Counted from the first letter of the stretch, positions 22,489 through 34,845 are shown. The stretch: DNA of 64,000 nt from Chromera velia (GCA_018398765.1 JAHBMJ010001029.1:53199-117198), one strand, 5' to 3'. Notes: generated by a model from the letters alone, not told the origin. Made by a program: numbers and translations.

Positions 22489-22789
22489 AGTGACTGAGAA
22501 TGACAGTCAGCAAGACAGTTGGTGGATGAAACACATCGATCGATCAGCTCGATCCTTGCCTCGACGTGACACGCATGCATGCGCAGGCTTGGATGTACAT
22601 ACGTGATATGTCAATCTGACGCAAGCAAGCTTGCGAACGGCCCCGGAAAGCAAGAAAAATTACAACTGGTTCACGCAGTGTCATGCTATATGTAGCTGAT
22701 TGAAGCCACGCAGAAAGTTGCACTCACATACAGTCAGGGCTAGACTCAGGTAGAATCAGGGTGGGGGCGTTACTAGGCGTTACCTGGCG

Positions 22790-23130
22790 TTATCCAGACG
22801 TATGAAAGATTTAATGTGTTTTTCTTAAAAAATACGGTAGAATGAAGACTAAATTTAAGAAAATTTAAATGAATCTGTGACATACTTAATTTTTTTATAT
22901 GCACTATCCTTTATTTTTTATATAGAAAGCCAAAAAAATATTTATAATGGATCTGAAATTTACAGGACTAAATCTATAAATAAATTTATCAACAAATTTT
23001 ATAACTTGTTATATCATTGAATTAAAAAAAATTAATGTAAAGACTTAATCAACAAATGACTCCTTAATGCTTACTATGGTTTGAACATTGGTTTCATTTA
23101 TTATATGACAATTTTCAAAGTACGTTCACT
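22790..23130. other. AT-rich intergenic island
   Basis: About 340 bp dominated by A and T, between the kinase gene and a long CT tract; no gene seen. Confidence 0.8.
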
Positions 23131-23253
23131 GTGTTGAGTTCATCCATTTCAAGATCAACGACCATCATCTCATTGCTCTTGATTTCGCAGACAAAGATTC
23201 ATAAGACGCGGGACGGAAGGAGAGAAAGAAGGGGTCTCTCTCTCCCTCGTTCT

Positions 23254-23254
23254 T

Positions 23255-23294
<40 letters not shown>

Positions 23295-23313
23295 AGTCTC
23301 TCTCTCTCTCTCT

Positions 23314-23372
<59 letters not shown>

Positions 23373-23415
23373 CTCTCTCTCTCTCTGTCTTTCTCTGGCT
23401 CTCTTTCTCTTTCCG

Positions 23416-23450
<35 letters not shown>

Positions 23451-23459
23451 GTCTCTCTG

Positions 23460-23496
<37 letters not shown>

Positions 23497-23515
23497 ATCT
23501 ATCTCTTCTGTTTCT
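23254..23515. repeat. Long (CT)n microsatellite
   Basis: About 260 bp of CT dinucleotides with sparse interruptions. Long Leu/Ser open frames across it are artefacts of composition. Confidence 0.97.
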
Positions 23516-23624
23516 CTTCTCTCCCTCTGTTCTATCTTTCTTTTCTTTCCCTTTCTCTCTCTTTGCGGACCAAATTAAGCTGGGCGTGCTGGAAATATAG
23601 AAGTAAACCGGCCAAAAAGAGACG

Positions 23625-23688
23625 GAAATACACAATGCAGGATGATATGCTGGAAGGAAAGATGCACGCGCATAAGAACGAGGCGGTG
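23625..23688. repeat. Minisatellite remnant, left segment
   Basis: Contains cacaatgcag...atgctggaaggaaag..., related to the units at 26226-26351 and 29704-29890. It abuts the left LTR of element A. Confidence 0.6.
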
Positions 23689-24175
23689 TGGAGTCCTACC
23701 CTGTAGCGCCGCCCTCTGGACCCTCGTATGCGCTATATCTGAATGAGCCTACATGCCGACGCCAGGCTCCGCCGCCACGCTTTGTTTCGTACGTATCGCG
23801 CGCGTCGATCAAAATTGTTGAAATCGATCGAGTCTGACCTTCATATTCAAGCATGCAACATGTTACTCAAGCAACGGATAAGCTAAGCATCGTTTGAGCC
23901 TGATGTCTGTTTACCATAGATTAAGAGAGATCGAGAGTCTGAGAGAGAGGAATGAATAGAAACTGTGCATGATAGAATGCATCCAGCTGATTGGAATCCC
24001 AGTAGCACTGGAAGATCGCGTTAGCGCTTAAACTAATATAGAGCCAAACCTCTTGTAAAGTGTTCCTTGAGTGAGTGTTGCTCACGTTCCTTCTCTAGAT
24101 CTTCCCTAAGGTTCTTGTCCTCGCTTTACCTTCTGTTTGGACGCTATAAGGTGGCCGGACAGGGGGGACAAAGCA
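23689..24175 (+). repeat. 5' LTR of element A
   Basis: 487 bp, TG...CA ends, highly similar to the copies at 25745, 26352 and 29217. The sequence downstream of it also matches that downstream of 26352-26838 for a further 380 bp or so. Confidence 0.8.
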
Positions 24176-25744
24176 GTGTGGTAAACGCTCAGCTCGATAA
24201 GTGTCGACTCTCGTTTTCCTTCTGTGATGGAGATCAGATCTTCCTTTTGCGCAACAGTTGAAAGCCGATTGCAACGATATGGGCACGGTCAGGCAAAGAC
24301 CATGACTAGGGGAATTCAGCGTCCCCTTGCGTCCCAAGCTGCCCGGAGCCCTCTTTTTGAGATCATTGTGGTGGACTGGGAACTCGGAGTCACCGTGGCG
24401 TTCCTGATTGGAGAAGTGGATCGGAGACCTCTGCATAAAACCGATCGTGGAGATGTTGCTTGGTGTTGTTTGAACTTTGGAGTGACTCCATCTCACGGAG
24501 ATTGCCTTCTACGAGTGTATTGCAAATGAAAGGGCCAGTAGATTGCTTTTTTTGCTTACTGTTCTGTGAGTGTATGACTAGTTCTGTACCTGATCGATCA
24601 GAACCGGCGTGTGCATGTCCGGCGTTGACTCTGCTGTTTACTGTGTGCGTGTCTGCACATGAACGACTGTTCGCATGTGGTCTGACTCTGTCAGGTGGTG
24701 TGTACGCTTATTCATGGTAGTTGGCACCTTTGTGCGATAATCCTTTTGTATTGAAATGATACAAAAGGTATGGGCGCTTAGCAGGAGGCTGAGTGTGCCA
24801 CGGCCCTACAAGCACTCCATCCATTGTGTACACACACATATGAAGTCGTCGGGACTTCCCTCCAAAAGAGCAGAGCTGAGAGAGTTCTTTCTGCTGCAGA
24901 GTGACACGCTGTCAGAAGCTGAGAAGACTTGCACTTTCGATCTTCATGTTGAGCCAGGAGGCATTGGATGTATTTGATGCCCCTGAGGGAATGGCAGGCC
25001 TGAAGTACGAAAAGTCAAGTGTATGACTGCTGCCGCGTGGCCGGGTTCCCCTATGATGGGTTAGTAAACCCCGGTTACACCGTTTCTCTCGACTGACAGT
25101 GAGAAGGTGGAAGGATTTAAAGCTAGTGATGGCTGTTCATGAAGTAAATGATCGAACAGAGCAATGCACCTTGAGGAGTGAGGTCATGACAGAGTGTTCT
25201 GAAGTCACTTGGTTTGGCATGGTAGCTTAGTGAGAACGAGGATGGCCGACACGCAAACAGGCTTTCAGGAAGCCATGAGTGGAGGAGTGTGTAGCTGCAC
25301 CCTTTTCTTTTCTCTTCATCTTTTTACAGCTGCTAACAATTCGATGACGCCGAGTTGGACGCATGCGCATGGCCGCCGTGCTCCTGAACTAGCTGGTGCT
25401 GGGAACCCATGACTCCGATCGAGTCTTCCGGTCAACGACATGATACACAGGCGCTGAACAGGTGCTTTTATTGGTACCAGCAGTATCTGCATCGTGTGCC
25501 TATCTCTGGGTGATCTTAGATTTGCGAGCACGCCTCACATATCGTGGCGCTTTGAAATTGTTCTGATATACGTGGCGCCTTGAATATTTTGACACGAATG
25601 CCATTGAGATGAAGTTTTTGAAGCTCTGACAATGTCTACGGCGACTTAGATGAGATCCACTTTGGGGATTGAAGCGCATGCTCGGTCTTTTTATTTGTTG
25701 ATCGCGAGGACACGATTTTCCTGTCCGTGGCCGGGGGGGATCTG

Positions 25745-26225
25745 TGGAGTCCTACCCTGTGGCGCCGCCCTCTGGACCCTCGCATGCGCTATATCTGAAT
25801 GAGCCCACATGCTGACGCCAGGCTCCGCCGCCGCGCTTTGTTTCGTACGTATCGCGCGCGTCGATCAAAATTGTTGAAATCGATCGAGTCTGACCTTCAT
25901 ATTCAAGCATGCAACATGTTACTCAAGCAATGGATAGGCTAAGCATCGTTTGAGTCTGATGTCTGTTTACCATAGATTAAGAGAGATCGAGAGTCTGAGA
26001 GAGAGGAATAAGTAGAAACTGTGCATGATAGAATGCATCCAGCTGATTGGAATCCCACTGGGAGATCGCGTTAGCGCTTAAACTAATATAGAGCCAAACC
26101 TCTTGTAAAGTGTTGCTTGAGTGAGTGTTGCTCACGTTCCTTCTCTAAATCTTCCCTAAGGTTCTTGTCCTCGCTTTACCTTCTGTCTGGATGCCATAAG
26201 GTAGCCGGACAGGGGGGACAAACCA
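25745..26225 (+). repeat. 3' LTR of element A
   Basis: 481 bp; carries a 6-bp deletion (cactgggagatcg) relative to the other three copies. It is preceded by the same 50-bp segment that precedes the copy at 29217. Confidence 0.8.
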
Positions 26226-26351
26226 GTGGTCAGACAAAATGTAGACCAGCGTCCTGGAGGAAAGGAGACGGGCAGGCACAATGCAGGCTGACAGAACTGA
26301 GGCAAACATGCTGAAACAAAAAGAACGAACATGCAGCAAGGAGACGGGCTA
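26226..26351. repeat. Minisatellite segment between the two LTR elements
   Basis: Two irregular units of about 60 bp with the recurring pieces gacaaaatg, gctgaaa-ggaa and aaggagacggg, matching units at 29704-29890. It marks the host array into which both elements inserted. Confidence 0.7.
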
Positions 26352-26838
26352 TGGAGTCCTACCCTGTGGCGCCGCCCTCTGGACCCTCGCATGCGCTATA
26401 TCTGAATGAGCCCGCGTGCCGACGCCAGGCTCCGCCGCCGCGCTTTGTTTCATACGTGTCGCGCGCGTCGATCAAAATTGTTAAAATCGATCGAGTCTGA
26501 CCTTCGTATTCAAGCATGTAACATGTTACTCAAGCAACGGATAGGCTAAGCATCGTTTGAGTCTGATGTCTGTTTACCATAGATCAAGAGAGATCGAGAG
26601 TCTGAGAGAGAGGAATGAGTAGAAACTGTGTATGATAAAATACATCCAGCTGATTGGAATCCCAGTAGCACTGGAAGATCGCGTTAGCGCTTAAACTAAT
26701 ATAGAGCCAAACCTCTTGTAAAGTGTTCCTTGAGTGAGTGTTGCTCACGTTCCTTCTCTAGATCTTCCCTAAGGTTCTTGTCCTCGCTTTACCTTCTGTT
26801 TGGACGCCATAAGGTGGCCGGACAGGGGGGACAAAGCA
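26352..26838 (+). repeat. 5' LTR of element B
   Basis: 487 bp direct-repeat copy with TG...CA ends; joined directly to the minisatellite on its left. Confidence 0.8.
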
Positions 26839-27567
26839 TTGTGGTGAACGCTCAGCTCGATGAGTGTCGACTTTCGTATACCTTCTGTGATAGAGATCAG
26901 ATCTTCGTTTTGCGCAACAGTTGAAAACCGATTGCAATGATATGGGCACAGTCAGGCAAAGACCGTGAGTAGGGGAATTCAGCATCCCCTTGCGTCCCAA
27001 GCTGCCTGGAATCCTCTTTCAGAGATCTCTTTTGAGTCTGATCCTAGACTTTGCCTTTGTCCTTGGGTGGAGAGCCCGAAGACGTTGGAGGTCGCCAAAG
27101 CCGATGGTGGAGACGTTGCTTGGTGTTGCTCGGACTTTTGAGGAGCTTGACTTCATTCGAGGAGCTTGACCTACAAGCAGATCGCAATTCAAACGGCCAG
27201 TAGAGTGCTTGTCTTATGCCTTTTGATTCTGTAACTGTCTCTATCTTCCAGATGGGTGTCGGCTGATCACCTTCACTTGTCTTTGCTGTTGGATGCTTGC
27301 TTGTCTGTGAGAGGCCAACCACCTTTATGGCTTGCAAACACCTCCAGCGTGTTTAGGTCTGTCTAGACTGGTCCTCCGACAGCGTCCAAACACAAGAAGA
27401 CGCCCTTTGCCTCTCCATATGTCTGCAATGCTGCCGTTTTCTTCCGAGAGAGAGCTTGTCGTTTCTGGCTGTCTGGCTATTATGTAGATCATTCAATGAG
27501 TGGCGGTTCGATCGGGTACGCGAGACTCTGTATGCATGTTAAATAGACAGAAGGGACAGGTGGCGGC

Positions 27568-27652
27568 ATACCATATGGAACAACGTAGTGACGGCCGGTG
27601 TGCCAGCCGGGGAAGGCCTTCTGCTCTGGGACCCCGATGCGGCAAGCCTGGA
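27568..27652 (-). other. Exon-like segment of unknown origin inside element B
   Basis: On the minus strand a pyrimidine-rich acceptor (ctactccag) is followed by an open stretch reading ACRIGVPEQKAFPGWHTGR and then HYVVPY, with a gtatgc donor. Codon use and residue composition look protein-like, and no stop interrupts it. I do not recognise the family. It has no partner exon that I can place with confidence. Confidence 0.3.
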
Positions 27653-29216
27653 GTAGGAAGGAGGGGGAAGTAAAGAAGGGGTACAAAATGATATCGAGCC
27701 TGCCCTTGACGGCAAGAGAGGCAGAAGGGTCGCGGCAGACCTACTGAGAGACAGAGTAGGGCACACGGCAGCTGCCGTTTCATCTCTCGCCAGCGCCAGC
27801 AGAATTTTTAACAGGGATCGGGAAGGGCAAAGCGGGTCATGGGGGAAGGGGGAGAAGGGGGGACAATGGGGAAGGAGGGAGAGGGAGGGAAAGGGGGGGA
27901 AAGAGGGGGAGAGGGGGGTTGCTTTGGGGTAGGGGGGGCGAATCGAATCGAGGCTGGCCAAGAGCATACGAAGTACTAGCGACTAAGTATGACTGGAGCA
28001 TCTTTTGTCTAAAGTTGAGAGTTTATGTGTCGAAAGGAGCAGCAAAGGGATGAAACGAGACAGAAAGAAGAGACGAGATAGAAAGAAACCAGCGGGGCAG
28101 TCTGCAATGTGTCCGGTCCCTTCCCTCCCTCTCTTTATGCAGCCGCTGACACGTGCAAAATGTATTTATGCTCGATGAGACGGCCGAGCCCTTCTATCAA
28201 CGAGAACTCGAAGTCGATCGCCTACCCCTACATCAGCTGCATATGAAACGCGGGCAGAGGACTGCCTGATTATCGCCGCTATATGCTTATACCCGCGCAT
28301 GCCCGCGACTGCCTGTGACCGCCCTTGCGCCCCTGCACTGAACTTGGGGGGGGAGTGAGCTCATTGCAAAGCTGAGTATCAAAGAGGCGGACTGTGAAAG
28401 CAATAAGCCGAGCGCCGCATGTGCCACGCATTTGGAGCTTCTGGAGCTCCTTTTGGAAGAGTGACCTTTCTTCTCTCTCGGCTTCTCTTCTTTGCGTGTG
28501 GCTTAGGAGTCAGACCCCTCATGTGGCTGAGAGCACGAGCACACAAGGGGGCGCTTTCATTTACTATCTCCTTCTTACTTCCTTCTGCTGCTTTGAAACG
28601 TTTCGGGTTATCCCTGGCTTCCTTCTTAATTTAAGAAAAAGAGACTGGAAGAGGCGGAGAGAAAATGAATAGAGGAAGAGCAAAAGGAGAAGAAATCTTT
28701 AAAGAGATGTCTAGTTCAACGAGAAAAGAAGAAAAAGCGAGGGGACAGCCCGTGCATGTCTCTGTGTCCGTTCTACATCTTCTCCCTACAGGGGGATGCC
28801 GGTACTTTGGAGGCCCTCTGGGTTCTCTAGGTATCGCCTCTCCCCCTCGCAGCACGGGAGTTGATGGGGGCCTTGGTGGAGCTAGCCGTCTCTACGCGAG
28901 CATCTGCGTGGAGCCAGATGGTGTACCGCCAGGCGTCTCCCTCCGATAAGTCTGACCGGCTGCCGTTCACGGCCGTTCGTTCGTTGATGTCTGTTGTCTT
29001 GATTTGCTCTTCCTTACATCTGTTATGGTGCGAGGACGTTCAAGATTTCATTCCTTCGACTACATGTTTTGAAGTGTTCTATTGGTTGTATGGGTTTGCA
29101 TTATGTCTGGTTGATCGTGTTCTTTTGCTCGCCTTTTTTCCCTTTCTGCACATGCTCAAATGTGTCTGGCTGATCGCGGGGACGCGATTTTCTTGTCTGT
29201 GGCTAGGGGGGATCTG

Positions 29217-29703
29217 TGGAGTCTTACTCTGTGGTGCCGCCCTCTGGACCCTCGCATGCGCTATATCTGAATAAGCCCGCGTGCCGACGCCAGGCTCCGC
29301 CGCCGCGCTTTGTTTCGTACATGTCGCGTACGTCGATCAAAATTGTTGAAATCGATCGAGTCTGACCTTCGTATTCAAACATGCAACATGTTACTCAAGC
29401 AACGGATAGGCTAAGCATCGTTTGAGTCTGATGTCTGTTTACCATAGATTAAGAGAGATCGAGAGTTTGAGAGAGAGGAATGAGTAGAAACTGTGCATGA
29501 TAGAATGCATCCAGCTGATTGGAATCCCAGTAGCACTGGAAGATCGCGTTAGTGCTTAAACTAATATAGAGCTAAACCTCTTATAAAGTGTTGCTTAAGT
29601 AAGTGTTGCTCACGTTGCTTCTCTAGATCTTCCCTAAGGTTCTTATCCTTGCTTTACCTTCTGTCTGGACGCCATAAGGTGGCCGGACAGGGGGGACAAA
29701 ACA
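29217..29703 (+). repeat. 3' LTR of element B
   Basis: 487 bp direct-repeat copy; followed directly by the minisatellite at 29704. Confidence 0.8.
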
Positions 29704-29890
29704 GGGTAGACAGAACGTAGCCGAACGTGCTGGAAGGAAAAAAACAAGCAGGCAAGCAGGAGACGGGTAGACAAAATGCAGACAAGCGTGTCGAAAGGAA
29801 AACAGTAAGCAGGTAAGAAGGAGATGGGGAAACAGAAAGCAGATGAACGTGCTGAAAACAAAAAAGCAGGCTGGTAAGAAGGAGACGGAC
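29704..29890. repeat. Minisatellite, about 60-bp units
   Basis: About three units of approximately 60 bp built from gggtagacaaaatgcagac, aacgtgctgaaagg and aagcaggtaagaaggagac blocks. Related pieces occur at 23625-23688 and 26226-26351. Confidence 0.82.
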
Positions 29891-31194
29891 CGACGATTCT
29901 CTATTTCTCTTCTTCTTTCCTTCTCTTCTTTACACCTTCTCTAGAAGCTTCTTCTTTTCTTTTCTTAGAAGAGGAAGGTGGGGGACTTTCTCTTCTTCTT
30001 TCTTTTTCTTCTTCGCATCTTTTGCGAGAGAGAGAAGCAGGGGCCGGGGAAGGGGGAGGGATTGCGATCGGTTTCAAACACTGCCGCACGTAGCCTATTC
30101 TGACGTATACGCTTTTCTAAGCGAATTGGGAGTAGAGCTTTCTAGGGTTTTTTTTTGACGAAAGCTGCATGCATGTGTGGGCTCAGGAGATTGTTTGGTA
30201 AGTGCCCCCCGCTTCGCTTTCCGGGGCCATTTTTTGATTCTGGGGCCTTTCGAGCTGTTTTGATGCGGAGCTGCCCACTGAGACCGCCCTGTGATGAAGC
30301 ACTTCAAACCGCGCCGCAAAGTCGGGACCCACGTACCACATCGACATTTGTGAGTGCCTTTGAGTTGGGATTCGTTGAATCAGATGCCCAGATCGGAAAA
30401 ATTGAACCATGCATGCAAAAAAATGAAAAAAATGATTCAAAATCCGAAAATAGGTCTCCCAGCGGAGGGCAGCTCGGCTCAAAAGAGAGGCCCCGATAGA
30501 AAAAACACATATCAATTTATATATATATATGTATATATATATATATGTGGAGAGCTAGGGAGGTATATATATAAATAGCGTGACCTTCGAATGACGACCA
30601 CGAGATTGAGGCACTCACCAAAAGGAGTCGGGTGTGTCACGCGAAAGAAAATAAAAAAAATAAATCATTAAATTTGCACACATATATATATATATATATA
30701 TGCATGCCTGCATGCTAATTTATTAATAATTGATTCAACTGTCAGAGCACGATGGAAAGACGCGATCGATCTGTTGAAGAAAAAGGCGCTGCTTGGGGGG
30801 TATTTTTGAGGCCGTCCAATCCCTCAGAAGAAGAGACTCAGGCAGAGAGACCTGACTGAGCCGGGCTCGAGGAACCCCTTTGTCCGAAAACTTGATTCTA
30901 CGCCAGCACGTCGACATGAAGAAAACACGAAAATTCCGTCGCAAAGACAGAAACTGATTGAGCTGGGGTGTACTTTTTCCATTTGATCAACCCCAAGGCA
31001 AAAAAGAATCGGAGGCCCATACGATGCAGATCTCCTTGCGGTAGGCCCGTCTGAATGTATATCTAGTCTCCTCATTCCATCTTGCTGTCCCCTCCGTCTA
31101 TACATCCTTGTACCTCTTCCGATGATCTATGCATGCAGATATATATAAGCCCGCATCGAAGGACATGACGCACTCACTCTGTGCATATATGCAT
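29891..31194. other. Intergenic region with AT microsatellites
   Basis: Contains (AT)n tracts near 30520-30547 and 30680-30702 and purine/pyrimidine-rich stretches. No supported gene. Confidence 0.6.
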
Positions 31195-31324
31195 ATGCAC
31201 GCATGTATGGGTGACTGCAGGCGGGTCGCGCTGCTCTTGGCCGCCTCGGTATGCGTCCTCTTGGCGCACCTCGCAGACGGCAGATTCCAGCGGGTCTGTC
31301 GATCAGTCGATCCGTCCTCACTCT

Positions 31325-31363
<39 letters not shown>

Positions 31364-32613
31364 TTTGGGTATGTATGTGTTCATCTGCCGTCTACATGAG
31401 CTTGAGCATTGCAAAATCCGACGCTGCTCCCAACCCGACTGTAGTCCGGGCACGCACACGCGGCTGCCCAGAGGATTCGTCCATTGAAGGAAACCAACCG
31501 GCTGCAGGTCCATACATACACAGGTTGCTGCTCTGGCCTGTGCTGTCGACTCTGCATCGTCACCCTGCATTCCTGTATGGCCTTTTTCACCGATTGCCGA
31601 GCTTCTATGCGCACCCTGGTACATCCAGTTTTCCGATCAGCCCGTGACGGTCCACGATACAAGAAGTGCATGGAATCATGTGCTAGTGTACAAATAGGGT
31701 ACGTCTCCCCAGTCTGAGTCATTTGATCGTACCACCAAGTCACGGCCTTTCGTTTTGTCACACTCGTGTGTGTCTCCGTTTTTGTCTGTCTGTCTGTCTG
31801 TCTGTCTTTGTAAAAGGAAAAGAAAAGACGATGTAGTCTGTCTCTGTGTGGGTGCAGAGAATGCGGGGAGGGAAACACTCCAAGGTCAGCAAGATGGTTC
31901 ACGCAACGGACAGCATGGGTGAGTTCATCCAATCCCACTGGGAGGGGGTGAGCGCGTCCTCGATTATCGACGTCCGCATCGTGGGCAGGACGGGGATATC
32001 TGAACTGTCCTCTCCCTTGGAGACCTCACTCTTCGTCACCCACAGCGGCTTCTCTTTAGCATGGACCGATCCGGAGAGAAACGTCTTCCATGAGTGCGTT
32101 GTGGACATGAACATTAACTGGAAGTCTCTGTATGAACAATCGAATACCAACATGGTGGCTCCAGAGTTGCCGTGGGATGGGTTGAAGGGTCCATCGGTGG
32201 ATCAGGTGATTCACTGGGCAAACACGGTGGAAACTAGGGTTGAATGCTACGGTGAAAATGCAGAGAGACAAGAACTACTGGAAGCATTTTCACCCTGTGG
32301 GGCAGGTACGCTTTGAGAGAATCCTCAATGAGCTTTCCTGTTTCCACAAAGACTACATGAAACACCTCCACTACTTCCAGTACTTCACTTTGTACGACAA
32401 AAAGTGTGGGGCAGACGCGGAGGTTGCGTCTCTTCCCGAGCCCACGTTCAAGGAAGAGGACCCCAAGACACACCAGACGTGCAAACTGTACCGCATGGGA
32501 GAACCCAACCACTGCTTTTCCTTCGTCGAGCAGTGTATCACGGTCCTCTCGGCATTCATGGACACGAAGAAACTGCCCCCACCTTTCAAGAAAATGGATT
32601 TCGAGGTCTGTCA

Positions 32614-32653
<40 letters not shown>

Positions 32654-34126
32654 TTCTTTCTGTCTATCTGTCTTTCTGTCTGTGTGTATCTTTTGTTTGT
32701 TTGTCTTGAATGCTGATGGGTCTTTCAATGTGGAGGGAATTCTTCAGGATACGACCATTTGTGTGCATACATTCTTTCTGGGAAGAAGTCATTCAGCTGC
32801 CAAGGAAGGAGGGAGGGAGCAGGAATTGAAGAAAAGGAAGAAACGAGGGGAGGAAAAAGGGAAGAATGGAACGAGGCCGAGCTGTGCGAACCAAGAAAAA
32901 ATCGAGAAAGCTTTCTTACTGTTTTTTCTTTTCTCTATCAACCCACAGAGAGCGTCCATCACACAGAAGAAGCAACTCAGAGAACAGGCAGCTGGGCAGG
33001 CGTGTTCCTTCCAGCCTTACCGGTCGTAGACTCATATTATACACACACATGCGTGGTTCATTGAATTGACTGACACTCACACGAGGCAGGTCACACACTC
33101 GACGTACTGTCCCTCCATTTCTGCGGTTGTTCTTATTGTTCTCATCATGATTGACAATGATTGCAGATCTACATCGAGGGCCCCCCTGAGCCTCTGACTC
33201 TCTCCATGAGGTCGCCTGAGTTTTATGATGCGGCCTCTTGGGAGAGGACCTGGAGGACGACCATCCAGAGCTTCCGCACGGAGGGAATACAGGAGGGAGA
33301 CAGGACACTCATGGACGCACCGAATCCCGAAGAGGACACGCAGGTACATGAGGGCATGCATTTACTTTCATATATTTACTTTCATACATACTTTCATCAA
33401 TTCTGTATGAAAGTAAATGCATACACTCATGGACGCACCGAGTCCCGAAGAGGACACGCAGGTGGGTGCGTTCCTGCATGAATGAGGGGGCCGGGGGGGA
33501 GTAAGCAATCGACACATACATGGCTGCTGTCTTTTTCTGTTTCGTTGCCCTCTTACATCTCTCTGTTTCCTTTTTTGTTTCAAAGTATTTCCCTCTCTCT
33601 CTCTCTGTTGCTGCCGATCAAAAGACGACGCAACGTATGCTGCCGATCTCTCTTTCTTCACCTTCTTTTGTATTCATTTTTGTGAGTATTGTCTTTAAAC
33701 CAGTTCAGGAGAGTCTCGAAGGAGCATTTCCCAGAGGAGAAAGAAGAAATCCCTCGTTGATGCTCCGCTGCCACGCTTGCTGTCGCTTCTGTGGACAAAA
33801 ATAACAAAATTGCCAAAGTGCGGACAAAAATGCTGTACAAGGCGGAGAAGATTCTCATGTCTCTGTCTCACTTTCTCTCCCATCCGCCCCCCCCTCCCTC
33901 CGTCAGTCCGTCCTAGTCCTAGAACCCCTCTTCAATGTATTCCCCCTATCCACCTGCCTACCCATGATCATGCTAGCAGGTGCCCGACGCAATGAACGCG
34001 ATCAACTCTGAATGGCACGACGCGGGGGTGCACTTTCGGGAACGTCGGAAGCCTGAAGGCGAGACACTGTACTTCTATCAGGTCTGCCTATCTCTGTCTC
34101 AGTCTCTCTGTCTCTCTGTCTCTCTG

Positions 34127-34159
<33 letters not shown>

Positions 34160-34162
34160 GTT

Positions 34163-34193
<31 letters not shown>

Positions 34194-34781
34194 ACGCGAA
34201 GAAAAATGAAAGTCTCAAGGGAACTGAGGGACGAAGCAATGCAGAAAGATAAATACGAAACACGTGAGAGGAGCGTGAGAATAGTCAGAGCGACAGAAAC
34301 AATGCGCTTGTTCCTTATCTTTTCTCCTCCCCCCCCCAAACCACAGTCCCGTCCTCTCTCCCCGTCCCTCCTCTTCGAGCAAGCCAACAGAGGAAACGAA
34401 AACCAAACAACTACGTGAAAAGAAAGTGTATTAGTATGTGTGTGTATGTAAGTGTATGGTTGTGTGCATGCATTTATGTATGCAGGCCAACCGAGGGGAC
34501 GGCAACGACTACGTGAAGGGGAAGATCGCCCAGGGAGACGCCTTCAGGTCAGTTGGGCGGAAAGGAATAGCTGAGTGTTTTCAGTTCCTTCTATCCTATC
34601 CTCGGGTCCCTTTTCCCTCGTCTCTCATTTTAATTTGGAACTTTTCAGAGGTAAGTCCACACCTTCATTCGTGCTGCTACTGCTTTTCAGGGCACAAGAA
34701 GATGGACGAAGGGAAAACGGTTTCGTAGATTCCATTTTTTCGCGCAATGGAAATTGATTCTGCGACAACACGGATTGAGAG

Positions 34782-34845
<64 letters not shown>

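Larger units (their letters stand above)
23689..26225 (+). mobile_element. Non-autonomous LTR retrotransposon, element A
   Basis: Two direct repeats of about 485 bp (23689-24175 and 25745-26225) start TGGAGTCC and end with CA (acaaagca, acaaacca), the TG...CA ends of LTRs. Three bases after the left LTR is tggtaaacgctcag, a possible primer-binding site beginning TGG. A G-rich polypurine stretch (gggggggat) lies directly before the right LTR. The 1.57-kb interior holds no gag, protease, RT or integrase frame, so it would depend on another element. The LTRs differ by scattered substitutions and a small deletion, implying an old insertion. Flanks share only gtg; a clean 5-bp target duplication is not evident. 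Orientation is set from the primer-site and purine-tract positions. Confidence 0.78.
26352..29703 (+). mobile_element. Non-autonomous LTR retrotransposon, element B
   Basis: Same family as element A: LTRs at 26352-26838 and 29217-29703 (487 bp each, TG...CA), candidate primer site tggtgaacgctcag three bases downstream of the left LTR, and a purine stretch (aggggggat) before the right LTR. The interior is 2.38 kb; it shares its first 380 bp and last 50 bp with element A, but the middle is different. No retroviral-type protein frame is present. Flanks are gggcta on the left and gggta on the right, possibly an imperfect 5-bp target duplication. A minus-strand exon-like segment (27570-27650) may be captured host sequence. 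Confidence 0.78.

Noticed and set aside
23131-23706. 191-codon Leu/Ser frame
   Set aside because: Pure product of the (CT)n microsatellite.
24067-24261. Small frame conserved in several LTR copies (MSECCSRSF...)
   Set aside because: Lies in the LTR; conservation is explained by repeat identity, with changes at all codon positions.
27500-27530. tRNA B-box-like ggttcgat
   Set aside because: No cloverleaf can be formed around it.
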